Source: Oscillospiraceae bacterium (GTDB lineage Bacteria > Bacillota > Clostridia > Oscillospirales > Ruminococcaceae). Taken from it: a stretch of DNA of 64,000 nt. This document shows positions 53,240 to 60,649 of the stretch, in pieces; positions within the stretch are counted from its first letter, which is position 1; the number at the start of each line of letters is the position of its first letter. A model generated the notes under the pieces. It did no database searches, was not told the DNA's origin, and saw nothing but the letters and a program-made list of their open reading frames with translations. The DNA lies in assembly GCA_017521325.1 (NCBI GenBank), contig JAFXCV010000020.1, positions 1 to 64,000 of the forward strand, read 5' to 3'. A program made the translations under genes and the position numbers.

Positions 53240-53318
53240 CATCTGGTGGATGGAGGGTACGCAGTACCCTCCAAATTTTGCCCCTCCCCCTCTGGGGGAG
53301 GGGATGGGGTGAGGAGCA
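53240..53318 (-). repeat. Dispersed GC-rich hairpin repeat, inverted copy
   Basis: Read on the minus strand, the stretch has the same module order as the 32.6-kb elements: CACCCCATCCCCTCCCC, a CCCCTCCCCC hairpin, then GGAGGGTACTGCGTACCCTCC. It lacks the terminal AAAGGA hairpin and the terminal inverted repeats. The following 53319-53466 stretch shows nothing I can identify. Confidence 0.6.
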
Positions 53319-53466
53319 GCTGCGCAATTCTCTCCCTAAGAATATTATTTTTCGCCGCACCATCTTCGCCGTCAAAAAAGACTTTTCATCTCAGTACACC
53401 CCCGACATACAACTTTGTATACAACCGCAAGGGGCGAATTTTATCAAAAGTGGACAGATTATTGTG

Positions 53467-53496
53467 AAAAACCACCAAAAACAGGGTGGTGTTTTT
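53467..53496. terminator. Hairpin with flanking A- and T-runs upstream of araR
   Basis: AAAAACCACC and GGTGGTGTTTTT form a stem with an 8-base loop and a T-run to 53496. No gene ends nearby on the plus strand, so it may insulate the araR promoter. Confidence 0.6.
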
Positions 53497-53497
53497 G

Positions 53498-53513
53498 ACT
53501 TGTGCGTACAAAT
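53498..53513 (+). promoter_or_regulatory. AraR-like operator box A1
   Basis: ACTTGTGCGTACAAAT matches the AraR operator form known from Bacillus (A-N-TTGT-N-CGTACAA-N-T) closely. It lies 25 bases upstream of the araR -35. Confidence 0.75.
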
Positions 53514-53530
53514 TTCGGACGAATTTCACA

Positions 53531-53546
53531 AGTTGTCTTTACAAAT
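53531..53546 (+). promoter_or_regulatory. AraR-like operator box A2 overlapping the araR -35
   Basis: AGTTGTCTTTACAAAT shares 12 of 16 bases with box A1, which starts 33 bases upstream (about three helical turns). It covers the -35 hexamer of the araR promoter, suited to self-repression. Confidence 0.6.
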
Positions 53547-53566
53547 AACAACAGTTGTGCTATAAT
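53538..53566 (+). promoter_or_regulatory. araR promoter
   Basis: TTTACA (53538-53543) and a perfect TATAAT (53561-53566) are 17 bases apart. Transcription would start near 53574, giving a 240-base leader. Confidence 0.85.
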
Positions 53567-53618
53567 GTAATCAATCCTAAGAAATACAGAGTAATTGATG
53601 TAAATTCCTCTCTTGAAT

Positions 53619-53658
53619 GCGTTTTCCTCAGATGGCGTGCAACGTCTGAGGGAAACGC
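53619..53658 (+). other. Long hairpin in the araR leader
   Basis: GCGTTTTCCTCAGA pairs with TCTGAGGGAAACGC (14 bp with one mismatch) around a 12-base loop. There is no T-run, so it is not a terminator; it may stabilise the leader or regulate translation. Confidence 0.5.
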
Positions 53659-53813
53659 AGGGTAGTTTATAAGGATATCTCTGAAAACTGGTTCGGAGAG
53701 GGTGGGTTCGGGGAACATTTTCCTTTGCAAATCCCCCTTTATTTTTATATGCGGCAAAAATGCCGGATGTTTCATCGGTCAAGGACAGAAAATGAAGAAG
53801 TCGAGGATACAAT

Positions 53814-54893
53814 ATGGACGAGTACAAATATCTTGCAATTGTAGAATGGGCAAAAAAATACATCGAGGAGCAGGGCCTGCGCCCCGATGACCGTTTTCTG
53901 TCCGAAAATGAATTGTGCAGTATACATAATGTCAGTCGCCAGACCGTGCGTCAGGCACTGAAAATGCTTGAAAATGAAAATGTCATCTGCCGTGTTCGGG
54001 GCAGCGGTACGTTTGTGAAGGAAGCAAGCGCCGCAGCTCCCGCAGAACGACTCAGCGTCGGCGTCATTTCTACCTATTTCAGCGATTATATCTTCCCGAG
54101 TATTGTGACGGGAATCGAAAGTGTGCTGAAACGCAACAACACTGCCATGCAGCTTTCCATTACCCAGAATCAGGTGTTTGAGGAAACGCAGGCTTTGAGA
54201 AATATGATTAACCACGGCGTGTCGGGGCTGATCATTGAGCCGTCAAAAAGTGCGCTCCCCAATCCCAACCGCAAGCTCTATGATGAGATCAAGGCAAAGA
54301 ATATCCCTGTGGTGTTCTTCAATGCAAAGTACCCGTGGGCGGATTTCCCATGCGTCATGATGGACGATATCGAGGCAGGCAAGCTTGTGACGGATTATCT
54401 GTTCCATTCGGGACATAAGAAAATCTCCGCTATTTTTGCGCTTGACGATATTCAGGGACATAACCGTTATCAGGGCTACATCAAAAGCTGCGAGGAGCAG
54501 GGCATCGTGACTGCCGAACAGAATGTGCTTTGGTACTCCACGAGCGAGCGTGCTTCTCTGTTCAGCCTTTCGGAAAGCCGTATCCTGTCGCTTCTGAAGG
54601 AATCCACGGCGGTTGTGTGCTATAATGATAAGCTTGCAGTCGAGCTTCTGAACTTCTGCAAATCCAGAGGCATCAGCGTGCCGGACGATATTTCCATCGT
54701 GGGTATCGATGATTCCAAGCTTGCGACCATCTGTGACGTGCATTTGACAACGGTCAAGCACCCGCATCAGCTGCTGGGCGAAAAAGCGGCGGAACAGCTG
54801 CTCTCCCTGATGCAGAACCCGAAGGCGGAGAGCAAGGATGTGTTGTGCAAACCGGAGCTTGTTATTCGTGATTCAGTAAGAAAGATAAAATGA
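53814..54893 (+). CDS. araR: AraR-type arabinose repressor (GntR helix-turn-helix, LacI-like sensor)
   Basis: The 359-residue protein joins a GntR-type DNA-binding domain (residues 1-70: RFLSENELCSIHNVSRQTVR, then RVRGSGTFVKEA) to a LacI/GalR-like periplasmic-binding fold (VGVISTYFSDYIFPSIVTGI, the KISAIFALDDIQGHNRYQGY segment, ISIVGIDDSKLATICDVHLT). This combination is that of Bacillus AraR, which leaves DNA on binding L-arabinose. Matching operators lie at its own promoter and at the transporter promoter, and arabinose genes follow. ATG 53814 follows CGAGGA. Confidence 0.9.
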   Translation: MDEYKYLAIVEWAKKYIEEQGLRPDDRFLSENELCSIHNVSRQTVRQALKMLENENVICRVRGSGTFVKEASAAAPAERLSVGVISTYFSDYIFPSIVTGIESVLKRNNTAMQLSITQNQVFEETQALRNMINHGVSGLIIEPSKSALPNPNRKLYDEIKAKNIPVVFFNAKYPWADFPCVMMDDIEAGKLVTDYLFHSGHKKISAIFALDDIQGHNRYQGYIKSCEEQGIVTAEQNVLWYSTSERASLFSLSESRILSLLKESTAVVCYNDKLAVELLNFCKSRGISVPDDISIVGIDDSKLATICDVHLTTVKHPHQLLGEKAAEQLLSLMQNPKAESKDVLCKPELVIRDSVRKIK

Positions 54894-54902
54894 TCACAAT
54901 CA

Positions 54903-54932
54903 GGGGCCGCCGCTTGTTCCGGCGGCGGTCCC
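54903..54932 (+). terminator. GC-rich hairpin after araR
   Basis: GCCGCCG and CGGCGGC form a stem around a 7-base loop just past the araR stop. A short T-rich tail (GTTCTGTT) follows, so termination may be partial. Confidence 0.55.
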
Positions 54933-54960
54933 GTTCTGTTAAACAGTGGAGGGATTTATG

Positions 54961-55674
54961 ATGAATGTCAGCGAGTATTCCCATAACGTGCAAAGAGAAC
55001 GATATAGCGACGTGCAGCGTGTGGATACGGGCAGAATCGAGCAGCTTCTGAAAAGCGGCAGTATGGATATGTGCCGCAGAACGGTGATGGCTTTTTTTGA
55101 AGAAACGGGTTTCTTTCAGATTGATTCCATGCTCATGCGACTCTATGTGGCAATGGACCTGTATATACTTGTCCGTGTGTATTCCAAGGAGCTGGGCGTT
55201 CCCTATGAGGAATTCGTCGAACGCTTCGGAAGCATCGACGACATTGAAACGAATTTCATTGATTCGGAGGGTGCGGTCAATTTCTTTACGGAAATGCTGG
55301 AGCAGTGCATCCGATGGCGTGCGGAATTTTCCCGTGAGAACCGCAATGAAACCATCCGGAGAACGCTCAAATATATCGGCGAAAGCTACATGCTTGAGGA
55401 AGTTTCCCTCAAGAGTGCCGCAGCAGCCGTCAATCTCAGTCCGACCTACCTGAGCGCACTATTCAAGAAGGAAATGGAGATGAATTTTTCCGACTATCTC
55501 GCACAGGTGCGCATTGACAAGGCAAAGGAACTGCTGTGCAGAACCTCCAAGCTTGTCAGTGAGATCTCCTATGAGGTGGGATTCAGCGACTATCGCTATT
55601 TCGGGCAGATTTTCAAGAAATATACAGGGCAGACGCCCCGTGAATTCCGTGCAAACAGCAACAGGACAGCATAG
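54961..55674 (+). CDS. AraC-family transcriptional regulator
   Basis: The 237-residue protein ends with a two-helix-turn-helix AraC/XylS domain (about 145-235: SLKSAAAAVNLSPTYLSALF, SDYRYFGQIFKKYTGQTPRE). The N-terminal half lacks the usual cupin and resembles the linker part of YesN-like regulators (SEGAVNFFTEMLEQCIRWRA). ATG 54961 gives a 7-base gap to GGAGGG; ATG 54958 is the alternative. It sits between the repressor and the transporter, so it may activate the sugar operon or a related set. Its signal is unknown. Confidence 0.87.
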   Translation: MNVSEYSHNVQRERYSDVQRVDTGRIEQLLKSGSMDMCRRTVMAFFEETGFFQIDSMLMRLYVAMDLYILVRVYSKELGVPYEEFVERFGSIDDIETNFIDSEGAVNFFTEMLEQCIRWRAEFSRENRNETIRRTLKYIGESYMLEEVSLKSAAAAVNLSPTYLSALFKKEMEMNFSDYLAQVRIDKAKELLCRTSKLVSEISYEVGFSDYRYFGQIFKKYTGQTPREFRANSNRTA

Positions 55675-55698
55675 GTTTGTTAAATATGTGACAATACA

Positions 55699-55714
55699 AC
55701 TTGTGAACACATAA
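55699..55714 (+). promoter_or_regulatory. Possible distal AraR-like box
   Basis: ACTTGTGAACACATAA shares the ACTTGTG half with the other boxes, but the right half is weak. It lies 42 bases upstream of the transporter -35. Confidence 0.35.
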
Positions 55715-55740
55715 AAAATTAAACAAAAACCTTGAAAAAT

Positions 55741-55768
55741 TTGGTATAAATGTATGCACAAGTATACT
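55741..55768 (+). promoter_or_regulatory. Promoter of the arabinose transport/catabolic operon
   Basis: TTGGTA (55741-55746) and TATACT (55763-55768) are 16 bases apart; an overlapping TATAAT at 55768-55773 is an alternative -10. The leader is about 50 bases. Confidence 0.6.
55748..55763 (+). promoter_or_regulatory. AraR-like operator box B1
   Basis: AAATGTATGCACAAGT is the inverted form of box A1 with 12 of 16 bases kept. It fills the spacer between -35 and -10, so AraR would block RNA polymerase. Confidence 0.65.
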
Positions 55769-55769
55769 A

Positions 55770-55785
55770 TAATGTAAGTACAAGT
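55770..55785 (+). promoter_or_regulatory. AraR-like operator box B2
   Basis: TAATGTAAGTACAAGT is in the same orientation as B1 and starts exactly 22 bases later, two helical turns. It covers the start region of the transcript. Confidence 0.65.
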
Positions 55786-55826
55786 TCACCGGAAAACGGT
55801 GCAATAAAAATCTGGAGGAGATATTT

Positions 55827-56795
55827 ATGTTTAAGTTTAAGAAATTTGCTACACTCGCTACAGCAGCAGCTATGTGCTTTGCGTTCGCATCCTGTGGTCC
55901 TGCACAGTCCGGTGGTGGTCTGATCAAGGTTGGTATTATCAATAACGACCCCAACGAATCCGGTTATCGTACAGCAAACGATAAGGATATGAAGAACACC
56001 TTCACAAAGGAAAACGGCTTTGACGCTTCCTTTGCATACAGCCTGAAGAACGACGAGCAGATCAACCACGCTCAGAAGTTCATCCAGGACGAAGTTGACT
56101 ATCTGCTTCTCTCCGCAGCTGACACAGCTGGTTGGGATTCCGTACTGAAGGATGCTAAGGAAGCAGGCGTAAAGGTTATCCTGTTTGACCGTACCATCGA
56201 CGCAGACGCAAGCCTGTATGAGGCTTCCATCGTTTCCGATATGGATAAGGAAGGTCAGACAGCAGTTGACTGGCTGAAGGGTCAGAACCTCGCTAAGTAT
56301 GAAGTAATTCACCTGCAGGGCGTTATGGGCTCCGCAGCACAGAAGGGCCGTTCCGGCGCTCTGGATGCAGCAGTTTCCGAGCTGGGCTGGACAATGGTAG
56401 CACAGCAGACAGCTGAGTGGAACGCAGAAAAGGCACAGCAGATCGTACAGTCCGTAATCGACTCCGGCAAGTCCTTCAACGTAATCTATGCAGAGAACGA
56501 TGACATGGCTAAGGGCGCTGTAGCAGCTCTCGACAAGGCTAACATCTCTCACGGCGTAGGCAAGGACGTAGTAGTAATGGGCTTTGACTGCAACAAGTGG
56601 GCTCTGGAAGAGCTGCTCAAGAAGAACTGGAACTATGACGGTCAGTGCAATCCTTTCCAGGCTTCCTACATCAAGGACATCATCGACAAGCTCGAAAAGG
56701 GCGAGTCCATCGGTGAGAAGGTTGTAGTAATGGATGAAAAGGGCTTCGACGCTGCTACAATTACACAGGAAGATGTTGACAAGTACGGTATCTAA
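55827..56795 (+). CDS. Sugar ABC transporter substrate-binding lipoprotein (YtfQ-like)
   Basis: The 322-residue lipoprotein has a signal peptide with lipobox FASC and Cys23 as the lipid site, then a type I periplasmic-binding fold (IKVGIINNDPNESGYRTAND, YLLLSAADTAGWDSVLKDA, VIYAENDDMAKGAVAALDKA). It resembles YtfQ-type pentose/galactofuranose binders; the context says L-arabinose. Its codon use is more biased than its neighbours (AAG, GCT, GAC), as expected of a highly expressed gene. GGAGGAG precedes the ATG. A terminator follows, letting it be made in excess of the membrane parts. Confidence 0.92.
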   Translation: MFKFKKFATLATAAAMCFAFASCGPAQSGGGLIKVGIINNDPNESGYRTANDKDMKNTFTKENGFDASFAYSLKNDEQINHAQKFIQDEVDYLLLSAADTAGWDSVLKDAKEAGVKVILFDRTIDADASLYEASIVSDMDKEGQTAVDWLKGQNLAKYEVIHLQGVMGSAAQKGRSGALDAAVSELGWTMVAQQTAEWNAEKAQQIVQSVIDSGKSFNVIYAENDDMAKGAVAALDKANISHGVGKDVVVMGFDCNKWALEELLKKNWNYDGQCNPFQASYIKDIIDKLEKGESIGEKVVVMDEKGFDAATITQEDVDKYGI

Positions 56796-56831
56796 TTGCT
56801 ATCGTCAATTGTAAATAGTACCTAAAGAAAA

Positions 56832-56880
56832 GCGCAGTGCGGCATAATGGAAATTCCGTATGTCACGCTGCGCATTTTTT
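56832..56880 (+). terminator. Leaky terminator between binding protein and ATPase genes
   Basis: A long imperfect stem from GCGCAG (56832) to CTGCGC (56873) is followed by ATTTTTT. It probably lets some transcripts through, setting the ratio of binding protein to transporter. Confidence 0.85.
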
Positions 56881-56917
56881 AAGCATTCTTGTATTTTTTA
56901 TGGAGGTGAAACCGCAG

Positions 56918-58435
56918 ATGCGAGAAAAAGCAGTTTTGGAAATGCGAAATATTTACAAGACCTTTCCGGGTGTAAAGGCATTACAGAATGTGGATTTTAC
57001 GCTTTGCGAAGGTGAGATTCATGCACTGATGGGTGAAAATGGTGCAGGAAAATCCACGCTGATCAAGGTTCTGACGGGCGTGTACCAGAAGGATTCCGGC
57101 AGCGTCTATATGAAGGGACACGGCAAGCCCATTCTGATCAGATCTCCCCAGGAGGCGCAGAAATACGGCATCAGCACCGTGTATCAGGAAATTTCCCTTT
57201 GCCCGAATCTTTCGGTTGCAGAGAATATGTACATCGGCCGTGGCGAAGGCGCACTGCTCAACTGGAAGCAGATGAATGAGAGTGCGGGTAAGATTCTCAA
57301 ATCCCTCGGCATTGCCGTGAAGCCCGAACAGCAGCTTGCCAGCTGCTCGCTTGCCGTACAGCAGATGGTTGCCATTGCCCGTGCGGTGGATATGGAATGT
57401 AAGGTTCTGATTCTGGACGAACCGACTTCCTCTCTGGACGAGAGCGAGGTTGCAAAGCTCTTCAAGCTCATGCGTGATCTGAAGGCAAGGGGCGTTGGAA
57501 TTATCTTTGTTACACACTTCCTCGATCAGGTATATGAGGTATGTGATAAGATCACTGTACTGCGTGACGGTACGCTTGTCGGCGAATATGAGATCAGCGA
57601 CCTTCCCAGAGTACAGCTGGTATCCAAGATGCTGGGTAAAGAGCTTGACGATATGGCGGACATCAAGGGTGATAATTCCGCTGCAAGCGAAAAGACAAAC
57701 GAACCTCCCGTATTTGAGGCAAAGGGACTTTGCAGCACAGAAGGCATCAAGCCCTTTGATTTCTACATCAGAAAGGGCGAGGTCAACGGCTTTACAGGAC
57801 TGCTCGGTTCCGGCAGAAGTGAGTGCGTGCGTGCGATCTTCGGTGCCGATAAGGTAACCGGCGGCCAGGTGAAGATGGGCGGCAAGAGCGTGAAGATCAC
57901 AAAGCCCATTGATGCGATGAAGCAGGGAATTGCCTATCTTGCAGAGGATCGTAAGCGTGACGGAATCGTAGGCGATCTGTCTGTCAGAGATAACATCATC
58001 CTTGCGCTGCAGGTAAAAACAGGCTTCTTCAAGCCGTTTTCCAAGGCGAAGGCTACGGAGTTTGCGGAGAAGTATATCAAACTCCTTGATATCAAGACCG
58101 CATCCGTACATACCCCCATCAAGTCCCTGTCCGGCGGTAATCAGCAGAAGGTGCTGCTGGCACGCTGGCTTCTGACAAATCCGCAGTATCTGATCCTCGA
58201 CGAACCGACAAGAGGTATCGACGTCGGCACAAAGATCGACATCCAGAAGCTGGTGCTGAAGCTTGCTTCCGAGGGCATGAGCGTGACCTTCATTTCTTCC
58301 GAAACGGATGAGATGCTCCGCACCTGTTCACGTCTGGTGGTTATGAGAGACAGAAAGGTTGTCGGCGAGCTTTCGGGCGATGAGCTGACGCAGAATATGA
58401 TTATGGCAACAATTGCAGGAGGTGAAGAAGCATGA
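56918..58435 (+). CDS. Sugar ABC transporter ATPase with two ABC domains (AraG/MglA/YtfR type)
   Basis: The 505-residue protein has two ATPase domains. Domain 1 has Walker A GENGAGKST (39-47) and Walker B KVLILDEPTSSLDE with a weak signature. Domain 2 has a degenerate Walker A GLLGSGRSE, an intact signature LSGGNQQK and Walker B YLILDEPTRGID. This is the usual pattern of CUT2 ATPases. It powers uptake through the two permeases downstream. ATG 56918 is used because GGAGGTG lies 9 bases upstream; the longer frame runs into the terminator. Confidence 0.95.
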   Translation: MREKAVLEMRNIYKTFPGVKALQNVDFTLCEGEIHALMGENGAGKSTLIKVLTGVYQKDSGSVYMKGHGKPILIRSPQEAQKYGISTVYQEISLCPNLSVAENMYIGRGEGALLNWKQMNESAGKILKSLGIAVKPEQQLASCSLAVQQMVAIARAVDMECKVLILDEPTSSLDESEVAKLFKLMRDLKARGVGIIFVTHFLDQVYEVCDKITVLRDGTLVGEYEISDLPRVQLVSKMLGKELDDMADIKGDNSAASEKTNEPPVFEAKGLCSTEGIKPFDFYIRKGEVNGFTGLLGSGRSECVRAIFGADKVTGGQVKMGGKSVKITKPIDAMKQGIAYLAEDRKRDGIVGDLSVRDNIILALQVKTGFFKPFSKAKATEFAEKYIKLLDIKTASVHTPIKSLSGGNQQKVLLARWLLTNPQYLILDEPTRGIDVGTKIDIQKLVLKLASEGMSVTFISSETDEMLRTCSRLVVMRDRKVVGELSGDELTQNMIMATIAGGEEA

Positions 58436-59532
58436 GTGACAGATACATAAAGGAAAAGGGCGCAGCAGGCTTCTTCAAGAGCCTGTTCCGGCATCAGATC
58501 TTCATTCCGATCGCAGCGCTCCTGCTGCTGGCGATTTTCAATCTGATCGTTGACCCGTCCTTCTTCAAGATCACACTGGGCTATTCCAGTGACGGTTATC
58601 CGGTGCTTTCCGGTAACCTGATGACCATCATCGACTACGGCTCCGAGCTTGCCATCCTTGCCATCGGCATGACGCTCGTAACTGCCGCTTCCGGCGGACA
58701 GGACATCAGCGTGGGCGCAGCCATTGCCATCAGCGGCAGCGTGGTGCTGCGTGTGCTTTGCGGTACGGATTCCCGTCCCGAGGTGCTGCAGGCTCCCATC
58801 ATCGTTGCATTCCTCATCAGCTGTGTGGTTGCAATGCTCTTCGGTGCATTCAACGGAACGCTGGTTGCGTATTTCAAGATTCAGCCCATGGTTGCAACGC
58901 TCATCCTCTTTACCGCAGGACGTTCCATTGCAGCATGGATCAACAACAACGAGCTGCCGATCGTTTCCGATAAGACCTTTACATACTTCGGCGGCTTCAT
59001 TCCGGGTGTTCCGATTCCGACTCCGTTTTTCATTGCATTGCTCTGCATGGCAGTCATTGCACTGGCACTCAAATTCACCAATCTCGGACTCTATGTACAG
59101 TCCGTTGGTATCAATGAAAAGTCCTCCCGCCTCAACGGTCTGAATCCTCAGATGATCAAGTTCATGACCTATGTGATCCTCGGTCTGTGTGTTGCGGTTG
59201 CAGGCTTTATCAAGGTAAGCCGTCTGTCATCTATCAACTATTCCGTAATTGCAAAGGATATTGAAATGGATGCCATTCTTGCGGTTGCTCTGGGCGGTAA
59301 CGCACTCAGCGGCGGCAAGTTCAACATGACAGCTTCCATTCTTGGTGCTTATGTTATCCAGTTCCTCACGACGACACTGTATAAGATGGAAGTACAGTCC
59401 GCTGCGCTTTCCGCATACAAGGCAATCGTAGTCATTGCACTGGTAGTTCTGAGCGCACCTGTTGTAAGAGAAAAGCTTACTGATCTGTGGAAGAAGATCA
59501 CAGGCGGTAAAGCAGCAAAATCGCAGGCGTAA
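58432..59532 (+). CDS. Sugar ABC transporter permease (YtfT-like)
   Basis: The 366-residue CUT2-family permease has 8-10 spans. It has the family blocks GMTLVTAASGGQDISVGA, FKIQPMVATLILFTAGRSIA and ALGGNALSGGKFNMTASILG. It overlaps the ATPase gene by 4 bases (ATGA), with GGAGG upstream. It pairs with the next permease to form the channel. Confidence 0.93.
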   Translation: MSDRYIKEKGAAGFFKSLFRHQIFIPIAALLLLAIFNLIVDPSFFKITLGYSSDGYPVLSGNLMTIIDYGSELAILAIGMTLVTAASGGQDISVGAAIAISGSVVLRVLCGTDSRPEVLQAPIIVAFLISCVVAMLFGAFNGTLVAYFKIQPMVATLILFTAGRSIAAWINNNELPIVSDKTFTYFGGFIPGVPIPTPFFIALLCMAVIALALKFTNLGLYVQSVGINEKSSRLNGLNPQMIKFMTYVILGLCVAVAGFIKVSRLSSINYSVIAKDIEMDAILAVALGGNALSGGKFNMTASILGAYVIQFLTTTLYKMEVQSAALSAYKAIVVIALVVLSAPVVREKLTDLWKKITGGKAAKSQA

Positions 59533-59570
59533 GCCAACGGTATCTTACAATATGAAATGGAGGAGAAACT

Positions 59571-60644
59571 ATGTCGTTTTCAAACAAATTACGCAATAGA
59601 ATCGGCAACATGACGGATACCAATCTGCTGACATCCATCACGATCGTGGTATTCATTATCATGTATCTCGGTGCGATTCTGTTTCTTGGCGAAGGCTTTT
59701 TAAAGCCCCAGACCTTTTTCAACATGCTCAATGCGAATGCAGCACTGATCATTCTGTCCTGCGGCATGAGCCTTGTTATGATCACCGGCGGAATTGATAT
59801 TTCCGTAGGTGGTGTCACAGCACTCTGCTGCATGTGCAGTGCTGTATTTCTGGATCATCACGGCGGAAACGTCATCGGTGCCATCCTGATTTCTGTCGGC
59901 ATCGGTCTGGCATTCGGTCTGATCCAGGGCTATCTGATTTCCTATCTGGAAATCCAGCCGTTCATCGTTACACTTGCAGGCATGTTCTTTGCCCGTGGTA
60001 TGACGACCATCGTTAACACCAATCCTTTCAACGTTGTCAACGAGGAATTCGTTGCACTCAAGGAAACCCGTATCATCATCCCCTTCATGGGTTATGTCAA
60101 CAAGGCGGGCAATTATGTCAACGCCTACATCGAAATCGGTGTGGTTGTGGCACTGCTCATCGTTGCAGCACTGTTCTTCGTCCTCAAGTGGACAAAGACA
60201 GGCCGTAACTTCTATGCAGTCGGCGGCAACAGACAGAGTGCTTTGATGCTGGGTGTCAATGTCAAGAGAACCACATTCATTTCCTATGTACTCTGCGGAC
60301 TGCTTGCAGGCATCGGCGGCTTTGTATACTTCATGCATGTTGGCTCCGGTTCTGCATCCCATGCATCCGGCGCAGAAATGAATGCCATCGCATCCTCCAT
60401 CATCGGCGGCACCATGCTGACCGGCGGTGTGGGCAACATCATCGGCACGTTGTTCGGCGTAATGTCCCTGGCACTGATCCAGAACATCGTATCTTCCGTT
60501 GGTCTTGATCAGGCATGGTGGACAGGAATTACCATCGCAGCAATGCTCTGCCTGTTCCTCGTGATCCAGAGTATCGTTATGTCCAGAAAGTCCGGAAGCG
60601 TTTCTGCCGACGCAGGAACGACGGCTGATGCAAAGAAGGGGTAA
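59571..60644 (+). CDS. Sugar ABC transporter permease (YjfF-like)
   Basis: The 357-residue CUT2-family permease contains CGMSLVMITGGIDISVGGVT, YLEIQPFIVTLAGMFFARGM and SIIGGTMLTGGVGNIIGTLF. Two different permease genes in one operon is the layout of the YtfQRT-YjfF transporter. GGAGGAG precedes the ATG. The kinase gene follows after 5 bases. Confidence 0.93.
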   Translation: MSFSNKLRNRIGNMTDTNLLTSITIVVFIIMYLGAILFLGEGFLKPQTFFNMLNANAALIILSCGMSLVMITGGIDISVGGVTALCCMCSAVFLDHHGGNVIGAILISVGIGLAFGLIQGYLISYLEIQPFIVTLAGMFFARGMTTIVNTNPFNVVNEEFVALKETRIIIPFMGYVNKAGNYVNAYIEIGVVVALLIVAALFFVLKWTKTGRNFYAVGGNRQSALMLGVNVKRTTFISYVLCGLLAGIGGFVYFMHVGSGSASHASGAEMNAIASSIIGGTMLTGGVGNIIGTLFGVMSLALIQNIVSSVGLDQAWWTGITIAAMLCLFLVIQSIVMSRKSGSVSADAGTTADAKKG

Positions 60645-60649
60645 GTGCT

